A stretch of DNA of 64,000 bases from the NCBI GenBank assembly GCA_044361315.1, contig JBIKJA010000004.1, positions 1-64,000 of the forward strand, given 5' to 3'. This document shows, in pieces, positions 1-8,690 of this stretch. Position numbers and translations under genes: made by a program. How positions within the stretch are numbered: position 1 is the stretch's first letter; every line of letters begins with the position of its first letter. This DNA is from Crocinitomix sp044361315 (GTDB lineage: Bacteria > Bacteroidota > Bacteroidia > Flavobacteriales_D > Crocinitomicaceae). Under the pieces are notes generated by a model. That model had not been told where the DNA came from. It was given only the letters and a program-made list of their open reading frames with translations, and made no database searches.

Positions 1-108
1 GCTGGTTTTGATGCGTTAAAGCCCAATCGCGATCCAGAAGCATCAAAATGGATAGGGTTGCACCTTACACGTGTAGAAGAAGAATTTAAGGTTGTAATTC
101 TTTTCTAA
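1..108 (+). CDS. C-terminal 35 residues of an unidentified protein
   Basis: Frame 1 is open from the window edge to a TAA at 106-108 and encodes 35 residues ending EEEFKVVILF. The family cannot be recognised from so short a tail. Its stop overlaps the end of the convergent modC gene by a few bases. A molybdenum-cofactor gene would fit beside a molybdate transporter, but nothing in these residues proves it. Confidence 0.5.
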   Translation, partial: AGFDALKPNRDPEASKWIGLHLTRVEEEFKVVILF

Positions 109-782
109 AACGTCCGTTCCAATAAATCTGTTGGTCGGCCCTGTTCTATCCCGCCATCATCCCTTAAATGGACAACACTATCCGACATTTCGAAAATGAC
201 ATCCTTTCGGTGACTCACCATCAAAATTGTGGTACTTGTTTCTTTTTGAACAACCCTTAATTCGCGAATTAAATCACCGATAGAAGCGTCATCTAAGGCA
301 GAAAAAGGCTCGTCCAATAAAAGTAAACGCGGTGATTGACACAAAGCACGAACGATTGAAACACGTTGTCTTTCACCACCAGACAATTCACGCGGATAAC
401 TTTTTAAAATTTTCATCAAATCTGTTACCCCCAACAGGTGTTTAATTTGAGCAGAAATGCCGTTTATCGAAGCATAATTCAAATTTCCCTCCACAGTCAT
501 ATTCGGGAAAAGGTTATAATCTTGAAATACGAAACCTGTTTTTCGCGTGGCTATGGACAAATTAATTTTTTTCGATTGATCATACCAAACCTCATTATTG
601 AAAATAATCGTTCCCTTATCAGCATGATCTAATCCAGCAATCATTCTTAAAATCGTTGATTTTCCAACACCCGAACGCCCATAAATTGCAGAAGTGGTTC
701 CTAATTCGAAAGTCGCCGAGCACTTCACATTGGTTGTGCGTTGTTTCGTCTTAAACGTCTTATGTAAATCAATATTAAGCAA
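105..782 (-). CDS. modC: Molybdate ABC transporter ATP-binding protein ModC
   Basis: This is the cytoplasmic ATPase that powers molybdate import through ModB. Seen: Walker A GRSGVGKST at about residues 35-43, a Q-loop near FQDYN (86-90), the signature LSGGERQR (133-140), Walker B LLLLDEP (153-159) followed by the D-loop, and an H-loop VSH near 193. At 225 residues it is shorter than classical ModC (about 350) and lacks the C-terminal TOBE domain that binds molybdate, so transport regulation through that domain is not expected. It overlaps modB by 8 bases and is the last gene of a modABC operon. Tungstate or another oxyanion is possible; the molybdate call rests mainly on the ModA neighbour. 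Confidence 0.88.
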   Translation of the reverse strand: MLNIDLHKTFKTKQRTTNVKCSATFELGTTSAIYGRSGVGKSTILRMIAGLDHADKGTIIFNNEVWYDQSKKINLSIATRKTGFVFQDYNLFPNMTVEGNLNYASINGISAQIKHLLGVTDLMKILKSYPRELSGGERQRVSIVRALCQSPRLLLLDEPFSALDDASIGDLIRELRVVQKETSTTILMVSHRKDVIFEMSDSVVHLRDDGGIEQGRPTDLLERTF

Positions 783-1443
783 TGCCGGAATGATTTGTTC
801 TTCGCGTCAATAAATTGAGAAAGAAAATTAATATAAAACTTACAATTAGTAAAATGATTGCATAAGCATGAACTGTATCATAATTTACCGCGTTCATTTC
901 ATCATAAATCGCAACAGATGCCACATTCGTATCATTCATCTTACCACCAATCATCAAAACCAATCCAAATTCACCAATTGTATGCGCGAAAGTAAGCAAT
1001 ACGCCGTTCAGAATTGATCTTTTTATTATTGGTAAATAAACATACCACAAAGCATTCATTCGTGACTTGTTTAACAATTTTGTTGACTCAATTAGATTTT
1101 TTGGAATCCCTCTAAAACCATTGATTAACGGTGTGAGCATAAAAGGTGTACAAAAAATAATAGATCCTACTAATATGCCAGTGAAACTAAAGGCTAAAGT
1201 AATGTCAAAATAATCTTCCAAAAAAACACCAATCGTGCTTTTAGGGCCCAAAAAAACCAAAAAATAAAACCCTAAAACAGTTGGCGGTAGTACAATTGGT
1301 AACAATAAAATGCTCTCCAAAAAAATCTTTCCTCTCCATCTGGAAAAGGCAATAAAATAAGCAAGCGGAATTCCAATAATCACCAAAAACGCCGTTGTAA
1401 AACACGCTAATTTAAAAGTAATAAAAAAGGGAGTATAATCCAT
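775..1443 (-). CDS. modB: Molybdate ABC transporter permease ModB
   Basis: Inner-membrane permease of the molybdate importer, 222 residues, which is normal for ModB. It is strongly hydrophobic, with about five to six membrane segments starting near residue 8. A cytoplasmic EAA-type loop (IESTKLLNKSRMNALWYVYL) contacts ModC, and it is followed by the typical GEFGLVLMIGG segment. The start codon overlaps the stop of modA as TAATG and the end overlaps modC by 8 bases, so the three genes look translationally coupled. Confidence 0.9.
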   Translation of the reverse strand: MDYTPFFITFKLACFTTAFLVIIGIPLAYFIAFSRWRGKIFLESILLLPIVLPPTVLGFYFLVFLGPKSTIGVFLEDYFDITLAFSFTGILVGSIIFCTPFMLTPLINGFRGIPKNLIESTKLLNKSRMNALWYVYLPIIKRSILNGVLLTFAHTIGEFGLVLMIGGKMNDTNVASVAIYDEMNAVNYDTVHAYAIILLIVSFILIFFLNLLTRRTNHSGIA

Positions 1444-2195
1444 TAGTCGGTGTGGTATCCAAAATAATTTAATACTGCTTTACATTTTGCTGATTTAAGA
1501 AAATCTCTTAATTCAGCCGAACGCTCTGCATTTTCTTTTAATCCGTGTTCTAAGATCATTGCGCCTTGCTCAATCGGCTCAAAATTAACTGGGTCAACTT
1601 CAAAAAATTTAAAGTTTTCTTCATTTTCAATTCGGAAAGAATAACTCGTAAAAGCTGCATCAACAGATCCCGTTGTAAGATACTGATTTATTTGACCAAT
1701 ATTTTCACCCACCACTAATCGCGATGCAATTTTATCGTATAATCCCACTTTTTTCAAATATTGATCCGCTGCCAGACCATACGGGGCCAATCGCTTATCC
1801 GAAATTCCAACGCGACGCATCGTTGAGTCTGACAAAGCCTCTTCGATTGTTTGATAATTTGTGTTTTTTCCTACAACTAAGACAAGTCTTCCTTTTGCAT
1901 AAATAAATGGTTTTTCCCCATTTCCTTTTTCGAAAATCCCTTGTGGATAAGTTAAATCAGCCGAGATAAAAAGATCATAAGGCGCGCCACTCTCAATTTG
2001 TGCTGCCAACATTCCAGAAGATCCAGCAGTAATGTCACATTTTATTCCTTTTTCTTTCTCAAATAAAAGAGCTATAGAATCCATTGCATATTGCATGTTT
2101 GCCGCACAGGCAACGGTAACACTGCCTCCTTCTTTGTCTTGGTTTGAACCACAACTGAACAGAATAATTGATAAAAAAAACCCAAAATATTTCAT
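1443..2195 (-). CDS. modA: Molybdate-binding lipoprotein ModA
   Basis: Substrate-binding protein of the molybdate transporter, 250 residues. An N-terminal lipoprotein signal ends in a lipobox-like LFSCGS, so the mature protein should be anchored by its cysteine in the periplasm. Family-typical stretches are visible: VACAANMQYAMD near the N-terminus, TAGSSGMLAAQIESGAPYD (oxyanion-binding loop) and DLFISAD. A second lobe contains VGENIGQINQYLTTGSVDAA. First gene of the modABC operon; an inverted repeat lies upstream at 2248-2287. Confidence 0.9.
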   Translation of the reverse strand: MKYFGFFLSIILFSCGSNQDKEGGSVTVACAANMQYAMDSIALLFEKEKGIKCDITAGSSGMLAAQIESGAPYDLFISADLTYPQGIFEKGNGEKPFIYAKGRLVLVVGKNTNYQTIEEALSDSTMRRVGISDKRLAPYGLAADQYLKKVGLYDKIASRLVVGENIGQINQYLTTGSVDAAFTSYSFRIENEENFKFFEVDPVNFEPIEQGAMILEHGLKENAERSAELRDFLKSAKCKAVLNYFGYHTD

Positions 2196-2247
2196 AATAA
2201 AACCTTTTTTATTTCCTTTTTTAAAATAAAAACAACGTTAAAAGTAT

Positions 2248-2287
2248 TAAAATTTCTGCATTTTCTGCACGAAACACAGAAATTTTA
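2248..2287. promoter_or_regulatory. 11-bp inverted repeat between modA and aspS
   Basis: The divergent modA-aspS gap holds TAAAATTTCTG (2248-2258) and its exact inverse complement CAGAAATTTTA (2277-2287) around an 18-base spacer. A direct repeat TTTCTGCA also occurs twice at the left side. It could be an operator for either gene or a short hairpin. It does not resemble the E. coli ModE box. Confidence 0.35.
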
Positions 2288-2318
2288 TTTTGTAGTGAAA
2301 ATGAAGAAATGAATTAAC

Positions 2319-2326
2319 TAACTTTA
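2319..2326 (+). promoter_or_regulatory. Putative -7 element of aspS promoter
   Basis: TAACTTTA resembles the Bacteroidota -7 consensus TAnnTTTG with one mismatch and sits 23 bases before the aspS start. A TTTG at 2289-2292 is a possible -33 element, but the 26-base spacing is long. Confidence 0.3.
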
Positions 2327-2349
2327 CAGCCTATATTTAGACTAAATTC

Positions 2350-4110
2350 ATGTACAGATCACACACTTGCGGAGAATTGAGTGCGCAGCATATTGGCGAA
2401 AAAGTAACGGTAGCCGGATGGGTCCAAACCATTCGAAATAAAGGAAATATCGTTTGGATTGACTTACGCGATCGTTACGGATTGATTCAAATTGTTGGAG
2501 AAACAGGTGTTGTAACGGACAAAGTTTTGGACGAATTAAAACAATTGGGCCGCGAATTTGTCGTTCAAATTGAAGGAGAAGTAATCGAACGTTACGACAA
2601 AAACCCAAAAATGGTGACGGGGGATATTGAAATTAAAGCTACCTCGGTGGTTTTGTTGAACGCCTCGTTAACACCTCCTTTTACGATTGAAGACCAAACA
2701 GATGGTGGTGAGGAATTAAAAATGAAGTACCGCTATTTGGATTTACGCCGAAAACCGGTGCAAGAAAAGTTAAAATTAAGACATAAAGTTTCGTTAGAAA
2801 CTCGAAAATATTTGGATACGGTTGATTTTATGGAGGTGGAAACGCCTTATTTAATTAAATCGACCCCAGAAGGTGCGCGGGATTTTGTGGTACCAAGCCG
2901 AATGAACCCAGGGCAATTTTATGCTTTGCCGCAATCGCCACAAACGTTTAAACAATTGTTGATGGTTTCTGGCTACGACCGCTATTATCAAATTGTAAAA
3001 TGTTTTAGAGATGAGGATTTAAGAGCGGATAGACAGCCTGAATTTACTCAGATTGATTGTGAAATGGCGTTTGTAGAGCAAGAAGATATTTTAAATACGT
3101 TTGAAGGTTTGATTAAACACTTGTTTAAAACGTGCAGAAATTACGAGTTCAACTACGAATTTCCTCGAATGACTTATGCGGAAGCAATGGAACGTTACGG
3201 TTCTGATAAACCTGACATTCGTTTTGATATGTCGTTTGTGAACTTAACGAGTTTGGCGCAGGGCAAAGATTTTGCCATTTTTGATAATGCCGAATTGGTG
3301 TTGGCCATTACAGCTAAAGGTTGCGGTGAATATACCCGGAAACAATTGGATGCCTTGGTGGATTTTGTTAAACGTCCTCAAATTGGGGCAAGTGGCTTGA
3401 TTTATTGTAAATGCAATGAGGATGGTTCGTATAAATCGACTGTTGACAAATTTTATGATCAAATAGCGCTTGGGGCTTGGGCGAATGTTTGTGGGGCTGA
3501 AAAAGGTGATTTGATTTTTGTAATGTCGGGCAATACGGATAAAGTTCGTTCGCAAATGAATGAATTGCGCTTGCATTTAGGTACCGAACTTGGTTTGCGT
3601 GATCCTAATGTTTTTGCACCTTTGTGGGTATTGGATTTTCCATTGTTAGAATGGGACGAAAATTCGGGACGTTACCACGCCATGCACCACCCTTTTACCT
3701 CGCCAAAAAAAGAAGATTTTCATTTATTGGCAACTGAACCTGGCAAAGTAAGAGCCAATGCCTACGACTTAGCCATGAATGGGGTTGAGTTGGGTGGTGG
3801 ATCGATACGGATTCACAACAAAGAATTGCAAGCAAAAATGTTTGAATTGCTTGGTTTTTCGGATGAAGAAGCTAAAGCGCAGTTTGGATTTTTATTAAAT
3901 GCCTTTGAATATGGCGCTCCTCCACACGGTGGATTGGCGTTTGGTTTTGACCGTTTAGTGGCAACCATGGGTGGATCTGATTCGATCAGAGATTATATTG
4001 CCTTCCCGAAAAACAATAGTGGCAGAGACGTGATGATTGACTCCCCTGCCCCATTGGCATTGGAACAATTGGAAGAATTGTTTTTGGCCAGCACTGCTCC
4101 GGCGGAGTAG
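2350..4110 (+). CDS. aspS: Aspartate--tRNA ligase
   Basis: Charges tRNA-Asp in the cytoplasm. The 586 residues match the usual bacterial class IIb AspRS length. Domain order: N-terminal OB-fold anticodon-binding domain (about 1-110, with VAGWVQTIRNKGNIVWIDLR); catalytic core; the bacterial GAD insertion around 300-410 (IGASGLIYCKCNEDG); and the C-terminal catalytic part. Class II motif 2 is FRDEDLRADRQPEFTQID and motif 3 is GLAFGFDRLVATM. The ATG start directly precedes YRSHTCGELS, the standard N-terminus. It stands alone between divergent modABC and a gene-poor stretch. Confidence 0.97.
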   Translation: MYRSHTCGELSAQHIGEKVTVAGWVQTIRNKGNIVWIDLRDRYGLIQIVGETGVVTDKVLDELKQLGREFVVQIEGEVIERYDKNPKMVTGDIEIKATSVVLLNASLTPPFTIEDQTDGGEELKMKYRYLDLRRKPVQEKLKLRHKVSLETRKYLDTVDFMEVETPYLIKSTPEGARDFVVPSRMNPGQFYALPQSPQTFKQLLMVSGYDRYYQIVKCFRDEDLRADRQPEFTQIDCEMAFVEQEDILNTFEGLIKHLFKTCRNYEFNYEFPRMTYAEAMERYGSDKPDIRFDMSFVNLTSLAQGKDFAIFDNAELVLAITAKGCGEYTRKQLDALVDFVKRPQIGASGLIYCKCNEDGSYKSTVDKFYDQIALGAWANVCGAEKGDLIFVMSGNTDKVRSQMNELRLHLGTELGLRDPNVFAPLWVLDFPLLEWDENSGRYHAMHHPFTSPKKEDFHLLATEPGKVRANAYDLAMNGVELGGGSIRIHNKELQAKMFELLGFSDEEAKAQFGFLLNAFEYGAPPHGGLAFGFDRLVATMGGSDSIRDYIAFPKNNSGRDVMIDSPAPLALEQLEELFLASTAPAE

Positions 4111-4204
4111 AATTTGACGGTAATACAATTGATATTAGCTTTTTAAATTCCAATGTGCCTGCGTTTTTTGGTGATAGAAAAAACTACTGATAATAAGTCT
4201 TTTA

Positions 4205-4255
4205 CTATTTATAAAGCGTTTTAAGTTTAGCAGCATCAGACCAAATAATTCTCAT
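4205..4255 (-). pseudogene. RelE/ParE-type toxin, 16-codon remnant
   Basis: A minus-strand ATG at 4255 opens MRIIWSDAAKLKTLYK and then stops at TAG (4207-4205). The start resembles ParE/RelE-family toxins, which commonly begin with a strand such as M-K-I-I-W-S-D-x-A. The ATG overlaps the stop of the upstream antitoxin remnant as TAATG, the normal coupling in these modules. The remaining 70-80 residues of a toxin were not found downstream, so the toxin is inactive or lost. Confidence 0.55.
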
Positions 4256-4406
4256 TATGATTTGTTTTCAATTCTTTTACGGATTGATTTTCTGACATCT
4301 TCACTGCTGTGTGTTTTGCCTTTTTTAGATCGTTAAGGCCTTTGTCAATTGCACGTTTCTCTTCTTTACTTAAATCGTCATACCAATCATCATTTACCTT
4401 TTTCAC
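4255..4406 (-). pseudogene. Antitoxin (addiction-module component type) with one frameshift
   Basis: From a GTG at 4406 the frame reads MKKVNDDWYDDLSKEEKRA followed by IDKGLNDLKK. Continuing in the -1 frame gives GKTHSSEDVRKSIRKRIENK and then S and a stop at 4257-4255. Together this is the familiar small antitoxin pattern: W-Y-(D/E)-x-L-S-x-E-E, then G-L-x-D-L, then H-S-x-E-(D/E)-V. The break lies at CTAAAAAAG near 4320-4326. This contains A_AAA_AAG, a canonical -1 slippery heptamer, so slippage could in principle restore the protein. The adjacent toxin is truncated, so decay or a base-calling error in the A-run is more likely. The start codon is uncertain (GTG, no ATG in frame). Confidence 0.6.
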
Positions 4407-4440
4407 TGAAATTTGTTTTTATGTTTGATCCAAAATCAAT

Positions 4441-4759
4441 AATCAAAACGGGGTGTTATTCACCCAAAATTAACGTAAAGCCTTTTCAAAAACAACCCAT
4501 TACCAACATTTAAGTTTTATTTCTGAACCCTCCCACTCCGTTCACGCTCTAATCTCAAACTCAATCCTGTTTTCCTACCCCCGATAAAAGCGGCAGCTTG
4601 GTGGGTTGGTGCATGTAGAAAACTTGTTGTTTGACGGTGACCAACGGAAACCGGAAAAACAACTTTAGTTGACTTATGCAGCAAAGCAACAACTAAAGCG
4701 ACTAGCGGGATTGGGTTCAGCTGATTATTAACTCAATTAAAACTATCAAAAATCACGTT
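4441..4759. other. Non-coding stretch with a 9-bp stem-loop
   Basis: No convincing coding sequence is visible here on either strand. The one clear structure is CTTTAGTTG (4663-4671) with its inverse complement CAACTAAAG (4690-4698) around an 18-base loop. The composition is more GC-rich than the flanks around 4540-4720, and the segment may be another decayed or repeated element. Confidence 0.4.
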
Positions 4760-4788
4760 TTGTTTACCAGAATTAAGCCTTAACTTTG
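4760..4788 (+). promoter_or_regulatory. Bacteroidota-type promoter of the SCO-family gene
   Basis: TTG at 4760-4762 (within TTTTG) and TAACTTTG at 4781-4788 are separated by 18 bases. This matches the TTTG-N17-23-TAnnTTTG promoter of Bacteroidota. The gene start at 4808 lies 20 bases downstream, implying a short leader. Confidence 0.6.
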
Positions 4789-4807
4789 TACTAAAATTTG
4801 TTTTGGT

Positions 4808-5521
4808 ATGCGGTTTAGAATTCTTGCGTTTTTGGCCATTTTAATTACGGGAATTACCATTGCGGTGATTTTAAATTTAAATCATTATTCGGACGACCCT
4901 GATTCGACATCGAATAGAAACCAAAATAACCGTTTAAAGGTGTACAACCCATCGGATGTGAATCCGGATTTGGTGGACAGTAGTTTGCATGACAAAAAAA
5001 AGGACCACACGATTGGGGATTTTTCTTTTTTAAACCAATTGGGCGATACGATTACAAAGGCGGATGTTTCGGGACATATTTTTGTGGCGGACTTTTTCTT
5101 TACTACCTGCGCTGGAATTTGTCCGAAAATGACCACTCAATTAAAACGGGTGCAGGATGAATTTATGGACGACCCGCAGTTTTTGATTTTAAGCCATACT
5201 GTGAACCCTAAAATTGATTCGGTTGAGGTAATGTATAAATATGCCCAACGCTTTGGAGCAAACCACGCCAAATGGTGGTTTTTGACAGGAAGTAAAAAGG
5301 ATTTGTATTTGATGGCGCGCAAATCTTATTTAGTGGTGCCTGACGAAGCGAATCCGAATTATTCGCATGGGGACGAATCTGACTTTATTCACACTGAAAA
5401 TTTTGTGTTGATTGATCCGGATGGGCGAATTAGAGGAATGTATGATGGCACTGACCCTGATAAGGTATCCGCTATGATTTTGGATATTTATGATTTGAAA
5501 AAGGAGTATCCAGGACTTTAA
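4808..5521 (+). CDS. SCO1/SenC/PrrC-family copper chaperone
   Basis: Thioredoxin-fold protein that delivers copper to, or keeps reduced, the CuA site of cytochrome c oxidase at the outer face of the inner membrane. Length 237. An N-terminal membrane anchor spans about residues 3-23. The SCO copper motif CxxxC is CAGIC (Cys101 and Cys105), preceded by FFFTTC. The distal ligand histidine is His195 in HTENFVLIDPDGRIRG. ILSHTVNPKID is the family's usual strand. No cytochrome oxidase gene is adjacent, so the partner is inferred. It has its own promoter. Confidence 0.9.
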   Translation: MRFRILAFLAILITGITIAVILNLNHYSDDPDSTSNRNQNNRLKVYNPSDVNPDLVDSSLHDKKKDHTIGDFSFLNQLGDTITKADVSGHIFVADFFFTTCAGICPKMTTQLKRVQDEFMDDPQFLILSHTVNPKIDSVEVMYKYAQRFGANHAKWWFLTGSKKDLYLMARKSYLVVPDEANPNYSHGDESDFIHTENFVLIDPDGRIRGMYDGTDPDKVSAMILDIYDLKKEYPGL

Positions 5522-5525
5522 GATC

Positions 5526-6287
5526 CTATACCAAATTTAATCTGTTCATTAATTCGTCTTTGTACGAACCTCCAATTGGAATTGTTTTTTTGTCTTTTTC
5601 TAAATGCAGGTTCGGATATTCGATGGCTGCAATTTTGTCCACGCGAACAATGAATGAGCGGTGTACCCGAATAAATTGATCATCTGAAATTTTGCTGACA
5701 ATGTCCTTCATTGTTGAATGCACCGTGTAGCGTGTTTCAAATGTGTTTATTACCACATAATCTTTCAAAGCCTCGACGTAATAAATATCCATTGTTTTTA
5801 TTTTTATCAGTCGATTTTTGGATTTGACAAATATAAAGCCTTTGGATTCTTTGATGTCCTTTCCTTCAATCAACGAATAAAAAAGATGGCGTTCTTTTAA
5901 AACTTCTCTTTCTTTGGTGTATTTGTATAAAGCCAGTTCAATAGAAGATTGTAAATCAACTACCTTAAATGGTTTTATAATATAACCATAAGGTTCAGTG
6001 ATTTTTGCTTTAGACAAGGTTGCTTCGTCCGCATACGCCGTTAAATAAATGATTGGGATGTTTAATTCTTTTTTTATTCTTTCCGCTGTTTCTATTCCGT
6101 TGATACTTCCTTTTAACATTATGTCCATCAGAATAATATCTGGAGATTCAGACATGGCTAATTCAAATGCTCTTTCGCCTGTTGATGCTGCACCCACCAC
6201 ATTATAACCCAATTTTTTAAGGCTTTGCTGAATATCTTTCGATACAATGCTTTCATCTTCAACAACTAATACATTTGTTTTACTCAT
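5526..6287 (-). CDS. LytTR-family response regulator
   Basis: DNA-binding response regulator of 253 residues. The receiver domain occupies about 1-122: acidic pocket E10/D11, phospho-acceptor Asp55 in DIILMDIML, Thr in YLTAYA and the conserved Lys in YIIKPF. A linker is followed by a LytTR DNA-binding domain (about 150-253) with VEALKDYVVI and FIRVHRSFIVRVDKI. It starts 15 bases after the upstream histidine kinase stop, so kinase and regulator are almost certainly a pair. Targets are not identifiable from the window. Confidence 0.93.
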   Translation of the reverse strand: MSKTNVLVVEDESIVSKDIQQSLKKLGYNVVGAASTGERAFELAMSESPDIILMDIMLKGSINGIETAERIKKELNIPIIYLTAYADEATLSKAKITEPYGYIIKPFKVVDLQSSIELALYKYTKEREVLKERHLFYSLIEGKDIKESKGFIFVKSKNRLIKIKTMDIYYVEALKDYVVINTFETRYTVHSTMKDIVSKISDDQFIRVHRSFIVRVDKIAAIEYPNLHLEKDKKTIPIGGSYKDELMNRLNLV

Positions 6288-6302
6288 AAAAACGTAGGTT
6301 TA

Positions 6303-8690
6303 TTACAAAACTTGTTTTTCAAATATAATCAAATATTTGATTCCTTTTTCTGTTTTTAATATTAGTTCGCCGTCAATTTGGTCGATCAAGGTTTCAACCA
6401 AACTTAAACCTAAGGTTTCGCTCTCCTCTATTTTAAACCCTTTCGGGAATCCCGATCCAAAATCCTCCACCCTTATAATTACTTTATTGTTTTCTTCTTT
6501 AATTTCTATTTGTATTTCTCCCCCAGCTGCGGTATAGGCGTGTTTGAGGGAATTGGACACTAATTCGTTTAAAATTAAACCGCAAGGAATGGCTTGATCT
6601 AAACCTAATTGTACCCGCGCAATGTCTAAATTTAATTTGGTTTTTCCTGAGAACATTTGGTAGGAATGCACCAAGTTTTGAACCAAATTGGTGATATAAT
6701 CATGGAAATCAATAGAAGAAAAATCTTTGGTTTGGTATAAGCTTTCGTGGATATAAGACATAGACCTAATTCGGTTTTGACTTTCGTTGATGATTTCTAA
6801 GGTTTTTTTATCGTCCACATATGACGATTGTAGGTTAAGAATACTGCTAATTACTTGCAAATTGTTTTTTACCCGGTGATGTACCTCTTTGAGCAGGATT
6901 TCTTTTTCTTTTACTGAGTTAATGAGCTGTGTCTCAAATTCGATGTTATCTGTGATGTCCCTGGTAATTACAATTACTTCGTTGGTATTTACGCGTGAAT
7001 AGCGATTTTCAAATACCATTTCCTTTTCTGTTTTACCGATAATAAACGGGATCATAAAGTTTTTGGTGTGCACTTGACCTGTTCTTAAGGCTTTTTTGAC
7101 ATTATACAAAAAGGAAATTCCTTGTTTTTTATGTTTTATTACGTCGAAAATGTGTTTACCGATTAAGTCTTGAGTGTTCGCAAATTTGTCTAATAGATTC
7201 TCCCCTAATTCATTTAATCTATAATCAATAAAGTACCCTTTTTTGTCTATTTTGAACAACATATCCGGAATAGCCGAAACCGTTGCGCGATTGTTTTCTT
7301 CGCTTTCAATGATTTTTTTCTCATTTTCAACTTTTTCTGTAATATTGTGTGCGATAAAGGCAATTTCTTGGACGTCCACTTCACCTACTTTTACGGGGCT
7401 TATAAACGACTCAATCCAAATCTCCCCTTTGGTGGTTGTAAAATGACTGATCAATTCGACCGATTCACCGCGTAAGGCTTTTTTAAATTTTTTAATCAAG
7501 ACACTATAAGCAGCTGGTTCGATTGGAAACGTTTTTAAAAAATCATTACCAATTTCTACTTCCACATCCAAATGGTACTTCATCATTCGTTTAAAACTCG
7601 AATTAAACGATGAAATACTGAGATCTCTGTCCATGGTTATGATAAATAAATTACTAGAACTCTCAAACAGGGCGTTTAATTTAGACGTGTTTTCGATTAA
7701 GAATTTTTGTGTTTTTTTATGTTTTTCAATTTCTTCAGAAAGTTGTTTATTGGTTTTCTCAATCAGCTCCGTTCTTACCCTTTCTGTTTCTTTAATTTTT
7801 TGGGCGGTTAGATCTTTGATTAAAACTTGAACATGCATTTCATAATTAATCATTAACCCTAAGATGGCTAGCTCTGCGAAAAATGTCTTTTTATCTTTGC
7901 TTAAAAATTCGAATTCAAATTCAAACCGTTCTTGATTTTGAATTTTACCTATTTTATCACAAAATTCTTTTTTAGTTTTCTCCTCACATACAATCAAATC
8001 TTTAAATCGCTGGTTTTTTAATTCTTCTTTTGAATAAAGAAAAATTAACTCACTGTTTGAATTTGAATCAATAATTTCGTATTCGTTTTTCTTTGTTTTT
8101 TTCAATAAAAACAAAGCATTATTTCCTTCTTCGAAAAGTAAACGGAATTTTTTCTCTCCAATATATGTGTCTCTGCTGTTTTTAATTAATTGAGTCAACC
8201 AATTATTCACAAATAAAGACATAAATGAAAACAGGAAGGAGAAAATGATTAATTCTGTCGCAATAAGGCCCTTATTTTGAAGTGCAAAAACAATTAAAAA
8301 CACGTGATAAGCAATAAAATAAAACAGGGTGGTTTTTAACTCAATCAATAAAAAATGAGCGATTGCACCTACAAAGAGTAAAATGTATAAAGCAATTGGT
8401 TCCTGAGTAATGATGAAAGAAAAAACACTAATCAAAACGTTAACTACTACGAACACCTGATGAAAACACACTTGATACTCGTTAATTATTTTAACGTTTT
8501 TTGTTGCTTCAAAAAAGATAAAACCAGCTAATATGTTCACTAAGTGCAGGACTGTATCAATACCCCAACGATACCCTATCGAAAGACTAATTAACACCAC
8601 CAAAAGGGGCAGTATAAACACAAACGAATTATCGTAGAGTTTGATTATAGAGAACGAACGATTATCTTTTATTTCTCGTTTATATAACAT
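6303..8690 (-). CDS. Multi-PAS sensor histidine kinase (HisKA_2 type)
   Basis: Membrane sensor kinase of 795 residues. About six to seven hydrophobic segments lie between residues 20 and 180. A PAS-like domain follows (about 185-300), then a coiled coil, a second PAS (about 345-465) and a third (about 470-590). The phospho-acceptor region is LLKEVHHRVKNNLQVISSIL with the histidine near 603, which marks the HisKA_2 family. The ATPase domain has an N-box LILNELVSNSLKHAY and G-boxes VEDFGSGFP and LGLSLVETL. Its start overlaps the stop of the upstream MORN-repeat gene as TAATG, and it lies 15 bases before the LytTR regulator. The signal is unknown. Confidence 0.92.
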   Translation of the reverse strand: MLYKREIKDNRSFSIIKLYDNSFVFILPLLVVLISLSIGYRWGIDTVLHLVNILAGFIFFEATKNVKIINEYQVCFHQVFVVVNVLISVFSFIITQEPIALYILLFVGAIAHFLLIELKTTLFYFIAYHVFLIVFALQNKGLIATELIIFSFLFSFMSLFVNNWLTQLIKNSRDTYIGEKKFRLLFEEGNNALFLLKKTKKNEYEIIDSNSNSELIFLYSKEELKNQRFKDLIVCEEKTKKEFCDKIGKIQNQERFEFEFEFLSKDKKTFFAELAILGLMINYEMHVQVLIKDLTAQKIKETERVRTELIEKTNKQLSEEIEKHKKTQKFLIENTSKLNALFESSSNLFIITMDRDLSISSFNSSFKRMMKYHLDVEVEIGNDFLKTFPIEPAAYSVLIKKFKKALRGESVELISHFTTTKGEIWIESFISPVKVGEVDVQEIAFIAHNITEKVENEKKIIESEENNRATVSAIPDMLFKIDKKGYFIDYRLNELGENLLDKFANTQDLIGKHIFDVIKHKKQGISFLYNVKKALRTGQVHTKNFMIPFIIGKTEKEMVFENRYSRVNTNEVIVITRDITDNIEFETQLINSVKEKEILLKEVHHRVKNNLQVISSILNLQSSYVDDKKTLEIINESQNRIRSMSYIHESLYQTKDFSSIDFHDYITNLVQNLVHSYQMFSGKTKLNLDIARVQLGLDQAIPCGLILNELVSNSLKHAYTAAGGEIQIEIKEENNKVIIRVEDFGSGFPKGFKIEESETLGLSLVETLIDQIDGELILKTEKGIKYLIIFEKQVL

